22,636 nt of DNA from CAWCLK01 sp963796225 (lineage in GTDB: Bacteria > Actinomycetota > Nitriliruptoria > Nitriliruptorales > Nitriliruptoraceae), in NCBI GenBank assembly GCA_963796225.1, contig CAWCLK010000034.1, positions 1-22,636 on the forward strand. Direction: 5' to 3'. Below are positions 6,744-13,672 of the stretch, one piece after another; within the stretch, counting starts at the first letter, position 1; each line of letters begins with the position of its first letter. The notes under the pieces were generated by a model. It worked only from the letters and a program-made list of their open reading frames with translations, did no database searches and was not told the origin of the DNA. The translations under genes were made by a program, and so were the position numbers.

Positions 6744-7490
6744 ATGACGACGCGTGACCACGACGAACGCTGGGACGAGCTGGCCCTCGGCCACGTCCTC
6801 GGGGGGCTCCCCGACACCGACGCCAGCGTCTTCCGTGGGCACCTCGCCGGCTGTGGCCAGTGCCGTGCACGTGTCGCCGAGCTGCGGTCGATGGCCTCCG
6901 ACCTGGCCGCCGCCGAACGCGACGAACGTGCGACCCTGCGCCTGCGCACCCAGGTCGACCGTCGCAGCGAACCGGCCACGCCCCGCCGCCCGGACGTGGA
7001 CGCTCCCGTCTCGCTGCAGCGCCGAAGCATCGTCGCGGCCGCGGTCGTCGCGGTGGTCCTGCTCGTGCTGTCCCTGTGGACCGCCTACCTGCGCGACCAG
7101 AACGGCGAGCTGCGCTCGGTGGCCGACGCCCATGCGCGCACCCTCAGCGTCATCGGCTCCGGCACGTCGGTGCCCGCCACGACCTCCAACGCCGTGACCG
7201 GCGTGGTCGCGGTCGACGGCGACGTCGTCGCCTACTCCCTGGCGGGGCTCCCCGTCCCCGACGCGAACGAGCGCCTGGTCGTGTGGATCGAGCGTGGCGC
7301 CGAGTTCGAGGACGTCGCCACCCACACGCCCGAGCAGCTGCGCCAGGAGCACGGTCGCCTCGCGGCCACCGTCAGCGCCGTCGACGCCACGCGGTTGCTG
7401 ATCACCATCGAGGGCATGGTCGTGCCCGGCCAGCCCGTGGGCCGCACCGTCGTCGAGGCCGACCTGAACGTGGTCCGTCCCGACGCCTGA
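6744..7490 (+). CDS. Zinc-finger anti-sigma factor, RskA-like, single-pass membrane protein
   Basis: A 248-residue anti-sigma factor. The N-terminal cytoplasmic ZAS domain carries the HxxxCxxC motif (His33, Cys37, Cys40) in RGHLAGCGQC, the usual ECF sigma-binding element. A membrane helix spans about 96-115, followed by an extracytoplasmic domain of about 130 residues resembling the anti-sigma-K factor RskA C-terminal domain (GxVxVDGDVVAYSLAGLP, then VWIERG). Expected role: holding an ECF sigma factor at the membrane until a signal triggers regulated proteolysis. No sigma factor gene lies next to it; its neighbours are lgt and a terminator. Its target must therefore be encoded elsewhere. Confidence 0.88.
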   Translation: MTTRDHDERWDELALGHVLGGLPDTDASVFRGHLAGCGQCRARVAELRSMASDLAAAERDERATLRLRTQVDRRSEPATPRRPDVDAPVSLQRRSIVAAAVVAVVLLVLSLWTAYLRDQNGELRSVADAHARTLSVIGSGTSVPATTSNAVTGVVAVDGDVVAYSLAGLPVPDANERLVVWIERGAEFEDVATHTPEQLRQEHGRLAATVSAVDATRLLITIEGMVVPGQPVGRTVVEADLNVVRPDA

Positions 7491-7524
7491 CGCTTCCTCG
7501 ACCCGCGGTGTCGTCCCGACATGC

Positions 7525-7557
7525 GTGATGGGGAGCGCGGATCGCGCTCCCCATCAC
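7525..7557. terminator. Strong hairpin terminator after the anti-sigma gene
   Basis: A perfect 15-bp stem (7525-7539 with 7543-7557, core GATGGGGAGCGCG) with a 3-nt GAT loop, 34 nt after the anti-sigma stop codon. No T tract follows, as is common in high-GC actinobacteria. Confidence 0.8.
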
Positions 7558-7960
7558 CCGTGTGTTCACGGAACCGACTGGAGACCCGGGGCTGCCGTTC
7601 CACCCGCGGTCCGCGACGGCCGAGTCCACCGTGCCCCCGCAGCGTCGTGCTGGGGGAGCGGGGTGTGGCTCGGGGTCACCGTCGCCGGGGCGTGGTGGCG
7701 TCGAGCGGGACAAGCTCCCGACCGGCGTCACCGGCGGCGCCCGGCTGGTCTTCGCCAGGCGGCCCAGTCGTCCGCCTAGCGGCCGGACACCTCGAGGGTC
7801 CCGTCATGACTATGGCTGTCTGTCAACGGACCACCTCCTTTCACCTCGTGCGAACGATGGAACCACACCCGTCAAGCACCCGCCCCCGGTGGCCCACCGG
7901 GAACGGGTGCGTGCCTCGCGGGCGCGGCACCGGGATCGCAACCGGCGGGAGGGCGTGCGC
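7558..7960. other. 403-nt stretch without a confident gene, between terminator and HNH gene
   Basis: It contains an imperfect hairpin around 7634-7658 (CCCC-bulge-CAGC pairing with GCTGGGGG), the minus-strand small ORF at 7776-7826 with its ribosome binding site, and an in-frame, Arg-rich upstream extension of the HNH gene from about 7889. The reading frames over 7562-7880 do not look like protein. Confidence 0.5.
7776..7826 (-). CDS. Possible 16-residue peptide with an ideal Shine-Dalgarno sequence
   Basis: On the minus strand GAAAGGAGG (7842-7834), nearly full complementarity to the 16S rRNA 3' end, is followed after 7 nt by TTG and 16 sense codons (MTDSHSHDGTLEVSGR) ending in TAG. The ribosome binding site is far better than that of any other gene here. 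The peptide could be a leader or regulatory peptide, a small protein, or the start of a longer gene broken by an indel: the next frame continues LGGRLGRLAKTSR directly after. I do not recognise it. It lies antisense to the upstream region of the HNH gene. Confidence 0.35.
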   Translation of the reverse strand: MTDSHSHDGTLEVSGR

Positions 7961-8356
7961 GTGGACCGCAAGCGCTGCGGTCGCTGCGGCAACGAGCAGC
8001 CGTCCGACGCCTTCCATCGCAACGCCAGCACGCCGGACGGGTTGCACTGGACCTGCCGTAGCTGCAACACGGACCCCCGTGTCCGCCAGCCCCTCGAACG
8101 CCGCCGCACCATCCGTGCGTACGACCTCACCCGTGAGGAGTTCGAGGTCCTTCGGGCCGCCCTGGACGACCGGTGCGCCATCTGCCGCGTCACGTTCACG
8201 GCGACGCCGCACATCGACCACGACCACGCCACCGGACGGGTGCGCGGCCTGCTGTGCCGACGGTGCAACACCGGCCTGGGCCTGTTCCGGGACGATCCTG
8301 CTCGACTTCGCGAGGCGATCCGGTACCTCGACGCTGACCGAGACGCAGGCCCGTGA
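7961..8356 (+). CDS. Recombination endonuclease VII-like HNH (His-Me finger) nuclease
   Basis: A protein of about 131 residues with two zinc-binding knuckles and an endonuclease VII core. The N-terminal CxxC pair (CGRCG) and CRSC frame an EQPSDAFHRN segment. The catalytic core has CAIC, then HIDHDHATGRVRGLLCRRCNTGLG, with the paired His/Asp residues and the second CxxC; the usual FRDDPARLREAIRYL helix closes it. T4 endonuclease VII resolves branched DNA, but stand-alone actinobacterial members are uncharacterised and often of phage or mobile origin. GTG 7961 is chosen because GGGAGGG lies 7 nt upstream; in-frame GTGs at 7889 and 7907 would add a basic segment (RERVRASRARHRDRNRRE) that may also be genuine. 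It sits between two strong hairpins. Confidence 0.8.
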   Translation: MDRKRCGRCGNEQPSDAFHRNASTPDGLHWTCRSCNTDPRVRQPLERRRTIRAYDLTREEFEVLRAALDDRCAICRVTFTATPHIDHDHATGRVRGLLCRRCNTGLGLFRDDPARLREAIRYLDADRDAGP

Positions 8357-8363
8357 CATGAAC

Positions 8364-8397
8364 GATCCCGGCCGCGCACGGGGCAACGGCCGGGATC
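8364..8397. terminator. Bidirectional terminator hairpin between HNH gene and tRNA-Val
   Basis: A perfect 11-bp stem, GATCCCGGCCG (8364-8374) with CGGCCGGGATC (8387-8397), and a 12-nt loop. It lies 8 nt after the HNH stop and 6 nt beyond the 3' end of the oppositely oriented tRNA, so it can serve both. Confidence 0.7.
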
Positions 8398-8402
8398 CGG
8401 TG

Positions 8403-8475
8403 TGGGCGCGGCTGGGATCGAACCAGCGGCTTCCGCCGTGTGAAGGCGGCGCTCGTACCACTGAGCTACGCGCCC
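8403..8475 (-). tRNA. tRNA-Val (CAC anticodon)
   Basis: All 73 bases fold as a canonical cloverleaf on the minus strand: acceptor GGGCGCG/CGCGCCC, D arm GCTC-AGTGGTAC-GAGC, anticodon stem CCGCC/GGCGG with loop TTCACAC (anticodon CAC), a 5-nt variable loop, T arm GCTGG-TTCGATC-CCAGC and discriminator A. It decodes GTG, a heavily used valine codon in this GC-rich genome. The 3' CCA is not encoded (ACA follows) and must be added by the CCA-adding enzyme. Confidence 0.97.
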
Positions 8476-8487
8476 GGACGGCTGCGG

Positions 8488-8518
8488 ACGATACCGGATT
8501 CCTGCACATGCGGGCCAA
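8488..8518 (-). promoter_or_regulatory. Possible tRNA-Val promoter
   Basis: On the minus strand TATCGT (8493-8488) is a candidate -10, 12 nt before the mature tRNA 5' end, with TTGGCC (8518-8513) as a weak -35 at 19-nt spacing. Confidence 0.3.
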
Positions 8519-8669
8519 CCGGTGCCGGCCGCGCGTGCGGTGGCAGGACCAGGACAATTCGTGGTCGGCGTCGCATCCCGATCGGGACCACGGTCCCTGC
8601 GCGTGGACCACGCTACGTGACACGATGGTCACCGAGAGATGGGGCGCAGGGATCCGCGTGCAGCAGCAC

Positions 8670-8772
8670 GGTCGCCGGGGTGGCATCACCCACTGGACGC
8701 GGGGAGCGAGCGGCGAGACCGACCCCACCGACGCAGCCCGGCTGCGGCGGTGTCGAACGTGGGAGGTCTCGC
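8670..8772 (+). promoter_or_regulatory. Structured 5' leader that can sequester the ribosome binding site
   Basis: GCGAGACC at 8713-8720 is perfectly complementary to GGTCTCGC at 8765-8772, which ends at the ATG and covers part of the GGGAGG ribosome binding site (8761-8766). Inside lies a strong hairpin, 8726-8752 (CACCG/CGGTG plus CGCAGC/GCTGCG, one A-G mismatch, CCG loop). Upstream, GGTCGCC (8670-8676) can instead pair with GGCGAGACC (8712-8720, 2-nt bulge), enclosing a small GGGTG/CACCC hairpin (8678-8691). The two pairings exclude each other, which is how a translational switch would be built. No known riboswitch class is recognised. The rest of the 297-nt gap after the tRNA shows nothing clear. 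Confidence 0.45.
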
Positions 8773-10387
8773 ATGGTCCGTCGCCTGACGACGCTGGTCC
8801 TGTCCGTCCTGCTGGTGCTGCCGGTGCTGGCCGGCTCCGCCGGGGCGGCCCCGTCGACGGCTGACGTTCACTTCGGCGGCCGCGTGCGCGAAGGTGCACC
8901 GCGACCGCCGGGTCCGGCACCACCGTGAACACCGCGCAGGTGTGGCTGAACGGGCGGACCGAGGCGGACGGGGCCGCGGACGTCGACGTGCGCCCCAAGC
9001 AGGAGACCTTCACCTACACCGCCCCGTACCGGTCGTGGATCAGCGAGGTCCGTGCCCACGCGACGGCCAGCGGGGCGCCGGTCACCGGCTCGCAGCTGTG
9101 CGACGACAGTGACGACGACGGGGTGATCGACCCCGACGACAACTGCCCGGACGTGCGCAACCCGGACCCAGGACGACAGCGACGGCGACGGCGTCGGTGA
9201 TGCCTGCGACGACACCGACGACGGCGGCAACCCGGACGACGGGGCGGGCGACAACTGCCCGACCGTGCCCAACCCGGACCAGGCGGACCAGGACGGCGAC
9301 GGGATCGGCGACGCCTGCGACGACGACCGGGATGGTGACGGTCGCGACAACGGTGACGACAACTGCCCGCTCGAGCCCAACGCCGACCAGGTGGACAGCG
9401 ACGGCGACGGCCTCGGGGACGCGTGTGACGTGCGCGTCGACGAGCCTCGCGACGACGAGACCGGGGTCGAGGCCGACACGGAGACCTGGCGTCGCCTGTG
9501 GGGCGAGAGCCGCATCCAGACGGCGACCGCGATCTCGAAGGACGACTTCCCGACCGCCGGCTCGGCGCCGGCCGTGGTCCTGGCGCGGGGCGACGACCCC
9601 ACCGGGTTCGCCGACGCACTGGCCGGCACGCCGCTGGCCCACCAGCTCGGCGCCCCGATGCTGATCACCTTCCCGTCGTCCCTGCACCCGGACACCGAGG
9701 CCGAGCTGCGCCGGGTCCTGCCGCGCGGGGCGACCGTGACGATCCTCGGCGGACCGGTCGCGATCGCCCCGGCCGTCGAGGCGCGGATCCAGGCGCTCGG
9801 CTACCAGACCGACCGGGTGCAGGGGGCGGACCGGTTCCAGACCGCCATCGCCATCGCCCACGAGCTCGGGGACCCCGACACGCTGCTGCTGGCCACCGGG
9901 CGCAACTTCGCCGACGCCCTGGCCGCCGGCGCCGCTGCGGCCAAGGTGGGCGGGGCGGTGCTGCTGACCGAGTCCGAGGGCCGCGCCCCGGCCACCGACG
10001 GCTACCTGCAGGCACACCCGACCGCGACCCTGTGGGCGATCGGCGGCCCGGCCGCGCGTCCGTATCCCGAGGCCCGCGGCATCATCGGTGACGATCGCGT
10101 CGACACCGCCGTGCGCGTCGCCAGCCGGTTCTTCTCGGCGCCCGAGGCGGTCGGCATCGCCGTCAGCGAACGGTTCCCCGACGCCCTGACCGGCGGCGCC
10201 CACGTCGCCCGTCGCGGCGGCCCGATGCTGCTCGTGCCGCCCACCGGCGTGCCGCACGGTGCTGCAGGGGTGGCTGTGCGAGAACGAGGCCTCGATCCAC
10301 GAGACCGTGCTGTACGGCGGCACCCAGGTCATCCCGGACGCCGTCCGGCGGGCCGTGGTCGGCGCCACGGCTGGCGCGACCTGCTGA
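8773..10387 (+). CDS. Secreted TSP type-3 repeat / cell wall-binding repeat 2 (CWB2) protein, three frameshifts
   Basis: With three single-base corrections (one missing base near 8893, one extra near 9168, one extra near 10258) the gene encodes 537 residues. A Sec signal peptide (MVRRLTTL, hydrophobic stretch, SAGA cleavage site) is followed by a short beta-type domain to about residue 108. Three Asp-rich thrombospondin type-3 units follow. Three CWB2 modules complete the protein, starting at RLWGESRIQTATAIS, ADRFQTAIAIA and DRVDTAVRVAS, each with the FADALA or FPDAL and G-G-P/T motifs. CWB2 domains anchor Firmicutes and actinobacterial surface proteins to wall polymers; TSP3 units bind calcium. 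Likely a calcium-binding surface protein whose function beyond attachment is unknown. After the last correction the frame reads VLQGWLCENEASIHETVLYGGTQVI and stops at 10387. GGGAGG precedes the ATG. Confidence 0.85.
9099..9429 (+). repeat. Three thrombospondin type-3 calcium-binding repeats
   Basis: Three units, each with a DNCP core followed by a DGDGxGDAC segment. A single extra C at 9167-9169 breaks the reading frame in the first unit. The Asp-rich D-x-D-x-D-G spacing is the classical calcium-binding pattern. Confidence 0.85.
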
Positions 10388-10410
10388 CGGTCCCGCTCCG
10401 CCACCGTGAC

Positions 10411-10436
10411 ACGGCCCCCTCGAGCGAGGGGGCCGT
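10411..10436. terminator. Bidirectional hairpin terminator
   Basis: ACGGCCCCCTC pairs with GAGGGGGCCGT around a four-base turn (stem about 11 bp), between the surface-protein stop at 10387 and the stop of the convergent small membrane protein gene at 10442. It can terminate both. Confidence 0.75.
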
Positions 10437-10441
10437 CGTCG

Positions 10442-10822
10442 TCACTCGGGCACGGGGGCCCGCAGGGCGTTCTTGAGCGCCAGGCCCGCGAGGGCCGACC
10501 CGAACGCCACCACGGCGGTCCCGACGACCACCTGCGTGTCCAGCTCGCGGCGGGCCAGCAGTGCGGCCGCCCCGTCGGCGGTGTCGGCGGCGGCCGCCGC
10601 GTCCATCCAGGGGTCCACGTCGCGTTCGCCGTCCAGCGCGACCAGCGTCCCCACGCCGATCGCGAGGTCGCGGGCCCCGAGGCCGCGGGCGAGCAGCCCG
10701 GCGCCGGGGGACACCTCGTGGCCGAGCCACAGCCGCGCGGCGGTGCGGGGCGCGGCGAACAGCGCCAGGCCGATGCCGATGCGGCCACAGGCGAGCAGGC
10801 GGGTGAGCAGGCGGGCGTCCAC
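10442..10822 (-). CDS. Small hypothetical membrane protein (DUF4267-like)
   Basis: A 126-residue protein. An N-terminal hydrophobic stretch (ACGRIGIGLALFAAP, about residues 10-25), a central one (GLGARDLAIGVGTLVAL, about 45-62) and a C-terminal one (VVVGTAVVAFGSALAGLAL, about 98-116) suggest three or four membrane segments. The arrangement R-x-G-x-G...P...ARxWLG followed by R-x-LG-ARDLxIG resembles small DUF4267-type membrane proteins, but this is pattern memory, not a search. GTG 10822 is chosen for a GAGG 6-7 nt upstream. It is divergent from the lipoprotein metallopeptidase gene; TATGGT on the minus strand (10875-10870) is a candidate -10. Function unknown. Confidence 0.6.
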   Translation of the reverse strand: MDARLLTRLLACGRIGIGLALFAAPRTAARLWLGHEVSPGAGLLARGLGARDLAIGVGTLVALDGERDVDPWMDAAAAADTADGAAALLARRELDTQVVVGTAVVAFGSALAGLALKNALRAPVPE

Positions 10823-10914
10823 GGGCGGCCTCGTCGTCGTCGGGTCGGGCAGGGCGCGGTCGGTCGGGCACCATACGTGGGTCCGTACCCGGGGGGTGGA
10901 TCGTTCGCACCATC

Positions 10915-12195
10915 GTGGCGCTCGCCGTCGTCGCCGTGCTGGCCTCGGGCTGCGCCGCGACGATCGACCCGCGTGCGGGCGGCACCACCCTGCCCTCGAC
11001 CACCGAGGCGGCGCCCCGCGCGACCCCCGCCCCGGCCCCGCCCGGCATCCGCGACGCCGACGCCATCCAGGCGGTGCTGGACCGCGCCGCCGAGGCGATG
11101 CGCACAGGGGACGCCGACACCCTGGCGGGGCTGCTCCTGCGCCCCGACGCGACCTTCGGGACGCGCTGGCAGGACCGTGCGCGCTGGATGCAGGCCCTGC
11201 CGGTGTCCCACTACGCGCTGCGGCTCGACGACTCGCTCCCGGACCTGTCGACGGCACGGGTCCGCGGCGCCCACGACGGGGACGTGCAGGTGCTGTACGT
11301 GGTGGAGGAGGTCGGGTTCGAGGGCTTCGACACGGACCCGGCCGCCGAGGACCTGTTCCTCACGCTCGTCGACGAGGGCGACGGCTGGCGGATCGCCACC
11401 GACGTGGACGCCGAGGGGCTCGGCTTCGTCAGCGTCGACCACCTGTGGGACCACGGGCCCGTCGAGGTCAGCCGGGACGGCCCGGTCATGGCGATCCACC
11501 ATCCCGACGGTCCCGACGTCACGGCGCTGCTGGCCGAGGCCCGGGCCGCGATCACGCAGGCCGACGAACGATGGCCACGGGACTGGTCGGGGCGCATCCC
11601 CATCATCGTGCCGCGCGACGAGGAGGAGCTCGGCGAGCTGCTCCACGTGACCTTCGACCTGTCCAACTTCGTGGCGTTCGCCACGTCGACGCCCGTGGGC
11701 GAACGCGGCAGCTACGCCTCGACCGGGTCCCGGATCGTCGTCAACCCGGGCCGCTTCCTCGACCGCAGCACCGCCACCCGGCAACGCATCCTCGTGCACG
11801 AGCTCGTCCACGTCGCGACCCGCCCCGCGTCGGGGCCGATGGTCCCCGCGTGGCTCGAGGAGGGTGTGGCCCAGGCCCTGGGTGAACGCCAGTCCACCAC
11901 CGGCACCGGCCTGGTCGACGCCACGGCGCCGTCCCAGCTGCTGCTGCCCACGGACGGGCAGTTCACCGTCGGCGGACGGGACCGCATCTTCCTCAGCTAC
12001 CAGGTGGCGTGGGCGTTCGTGGACCACCTCGTCGCGACCTACGGCGTGGACGCCGTCGGCGCGTTCTACGCCGCGGCGGGGCGCGGGGCCGTGGGGCGCC
12101 CCGGCACCGAGGCCCACCACGTCGACCGTGCGGCTCGCGAGGTGCTGGGCGCGTCGATGCAGGAGCTGGTGGCCGCCTGGCGGGCGTCGCGCTAG
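10915..12195 (+). CDS. Lipoprotein zinc metallopeptidase (peptidase MA-like, HELVH)
   Basis: A 426-residue envelope protein. A very short signal sequence ends in the lipobox LASGC with Cys13 as lipidation site, then a Thr/Pro/Ala-rich linker to about 45. Residues about 48-175 look like an SnoaL/NTF2-type or unassigned domain; the C-terminal half is a gluzincin peptidase of the MA-like type with HELVH (His295, Glu296, His299) and the downstream WLEEGVAQALG, where Glu316 should be the third zinc ligand. Substrate unknown; extracellular, membrane-anchored by Lgt action. GTG 10915 is the only in-frame start, but it leaves no positive charge before the hydrophobic core; the preceding codons read WIVRT, so the true start may lie upstream behind an indel. 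The stop codon overlaps that of the convergent small gene. Confidence 0.85.
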   Translation: MALAVVAVLASGCAATIDPRAGGTTLPSTTEAAPRATPAPAPPGIRDADAIQAVLDRAAEAMRTGDADTLAGLLLRPDATFGTRWQDRARWMQALPVSHYALRLDDSLPDLSTARVRGAHDGDVQVLYVVEEVGFEGFDTDPAAEDLFLTLVDEGDGWRIATDVDAEGLGFVSVDHLWDHGPVEVSRDGPVMAIHHPDGPDVTALLAEARAAITQADERWPRDWSGRIPIIVPRDEEELGELLHVTFDLSNFVAFATSTPVGERGSYASTGSRIVVNPGRFLDRSTATRQRILVHELVHVATRPASGPMVPAWLEEGVAQALGERQSTTGTGLVDATAPSQLLLPTDGQFTVGGRDRIFLSYQVAWAFVDHLVATYGVDAVGAFYAAAGRGAVGRPGTEAHHVDRAAREVLGASMQELVAAWRASR

Positions 12196-12434
12196 CCGTC
12201 GCTGTCGCGGCGGTCCCGGCTCGCCCGCCGCCAGGCCAGCACGGTGGCGAGCGTGCCTCCCACCAGTCCGATGACGAGCTCGACGAGGGCCCAGTCGCCG
12301 TGCCACGCGCGACCGAAGCCCCACACCGTCATGAGGACGAGCCAGCCCAGCACCACGGCTCCCAGGCGGCCGCGCCCGCGTCGGGACGCAGGCGTTCGGG
12401 CGGCCAGTCGGGCCAGCAGGTCGTCGCGGCTCAT
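12192..12434 (-). CDS. Small two-helix membrane protein, third gene of a two-component operon
   Basis: An 80-residue protein with a basic N-terminal segment (SRDDLLARLAARTPASRRGRGR), two predicted membrane helices (about 25-44 and 51-68) joined by a short loop GRAWHGDW, and a charged tail. It has a 2TM or DUF-type look but I do not recognise a family. Its ATG overlaps the histidine kinase stop (ATGA), so it is translationally coupled and probably works at the membrane with that kinase. Its TAG stop shares the palindrome CTAG with the stop of the convergent peptidase gene. Confidence 0.75.
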   Translation of the reverse strand: MSRDDLLARLAARTPASRRGRGRLGAVVLGWLVLMTVWGFGRAWHGDWALVELVIGLVGGTLATVLAWRRASRDRRDSDG

Positions 12435-13672
12435 GCGACCGGCGCCGGCACGCGCCGCAGCGGCAGGCGCACCTCGACGTGGCCCCCGGGCCCCGGGTGG
12501 GCACGCACGGTGCCGCCGTGGGCCTCGACCAACCCGCGCGCGATGGCCAGGCCCAGCCCCGCCCCCGCCCCGTCACGGGTGCGTGCCTCGTCGGCCCGGA
12601 CGAACGACTCGAAGGCGCGTTCCAGCAGGTCATCGGGGAACCCCGCGCCGTCGTCGCGGACGTGCACGACCGCGGTGTCCTCCTCCGTGGCGACCTGGAG
12701 GCGGATCGTGCTGCCGGGCGGGGCGTGGCGTGCCGCGTTGTCCATGAGGTTGCGCAGGACGCGGCCGATCTCCCGTGGGGCGACGCGCACCGGCACCGAC
12801 CCGGTCGTCTCCAGGGCCACCTCGACCTGCTGGGACCGGCCCCGTGCCGCCAGCGCGGCGACCTCGGCGGCCTCGTCGGCGAGCTCGGCCAGGTCGGCGT
12901 CCTCCACGGCGAGGTCGAGTGCCCCGGACTCGATCCGGCTGAGCAGGAACAGGTCGTCCACCAGCGACCCGAGCAGCGTCACGTCGGCCCGCATCGCGGC
13001 CAGGTACCGGGCCGGGTCGTCCACCATCCCGTCCTCGATCGCCTCGATGGCGCCCCGCAACGAGGTCAGCGGCGTGCGCAGGTCGTGGCCCACGGCCGCG
13101 AGGAAGGACCGGCGGGCCTGCTCCATGCGGTGGCGCTCGTCCTCCGCCGCGGCCAGCTGCCCGATCATCTCGTCGAGGGCGGCCGCCAGCGCCCCGACCT
13201 CGTCGGCACGTGTCACCCCCGTGCGGACGTCGCGGTCGCCGGTGGCCACGCGCGAGGCGGTGTGCCGGATGGCGGACAGGTCGTCCTCGAGCGGGCGGGC
13301 GACCGTGACGGCGAGCACGATCCCCAGCGCCACGCCGAGCCCCAGCGCCACGAGCACCAGTCGGAGGTCGTGGCCCGAGATGAACATCGCCGACGCCGAC
13401 GCCACGATCGCGGTGGCCGCGGCCGCGACTGCCCCGATCGCGGTCACCACCATGGCGCTGCGCAGGGACGCGAGCCGCGTCGTCCAGCGTCCCAGCACCG
13501 CAGCGGCCACGGCGACCAGCAGCGCCACGACGGCGAAGATGCCGACCAGCTGGACCCGGTCCGCCGTCGAGGGACGCATGGTCACCTCGGAGGCCAGGAG
13601 GGCGAGCACGGCCACGACGACGGCGCCCGCCAGGGCCCGCACCCACACACCGGGTCGCCGGGTCGCCGTCAC
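12431..13672 (-). CDS. Membrane sensor histidine kinase
   Basis: A 413-residue kinase. Four hydrophobic helices occupy about 11-30, 40-60, 73-97 and 103-126, with very short loops, so there is no real extracellular sensing domain; sensing is probably intramembrane. A HAMP region (about 124-178) leads to HisKA with the phospho-acceptor His196 in AVGHDLRTPL, then HATPase_c with the N box NLMDNAARH (Asn312), G1 DDGAG (340-344) and G2 GAGAGLGLA. All catalytic boxes are intact. GTG 13672 overlaps the stop of the response regulator gene (GTGA); an ATG 42 nt further upstream is possible but would overlap that gene more. The stimulus is unknown. Confidence 0.9.
   Translation of the reverse strand: MTATRRPGVWVRALAGAVVVAVLALLASEVTMRPSTADRVQLVGIFAVVALLVAVAAAVLGRWTTRLASLRSAMVVTAIGAVAAAATAIVASASAMFISGHDLRLVLVALGLGVALGIVLAVTVARPLEDDLSAIRHTASRVATGDRDVRTGVTRADEVGALAAALDEMIGQLAAAEDERHRMEQARRSFLAAVGHDLRTPLTSLRGAIEAIEDGMVDDPARYLAAMRADVTLLGSLVDDLFLLSRIESGALDLAVEDADLAELADEAAEVAALAARGRSQQVEVALETTGSVPVRVAPREIGRVLRNLMDNAARHAPPGSTIRLQVATEEDTAVVHVRDDGAGFPDDLLERAFESFVRADEARTRDGAGAGLGLAIARGLVEAHGGTVRAHPGPGGHVEVRLPLRRVPAPVA

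Noticed and set aside
7821..7826. TTGACA on the minus strand as a -35 promoter element
   Set aside because: No -10 box at 16-18 nt spacing; the bases are better explained as a TTG start codon after a Shine-Dalgarno sequence.
8356..8475. tRNA-associated attachment site
   Set aside because: I found no second copy of the tRNA 3' end and no integrase gene in the window.
8476..8772. Known riboswitch (c-di-AMP ydaO, cobalamin or glycine type) in the leader of the surface protein
   Set aside because: The conserved core strings of those classes are not present; only a generic site-hiding fold is supported.
9082..12633. A minus-strand open frame of over 1100 codons
   Set aside because: Shadow frame opposite the surface protein and peptidase genes, with repetitive Arg/Val/Gly composition and no domain motifs.
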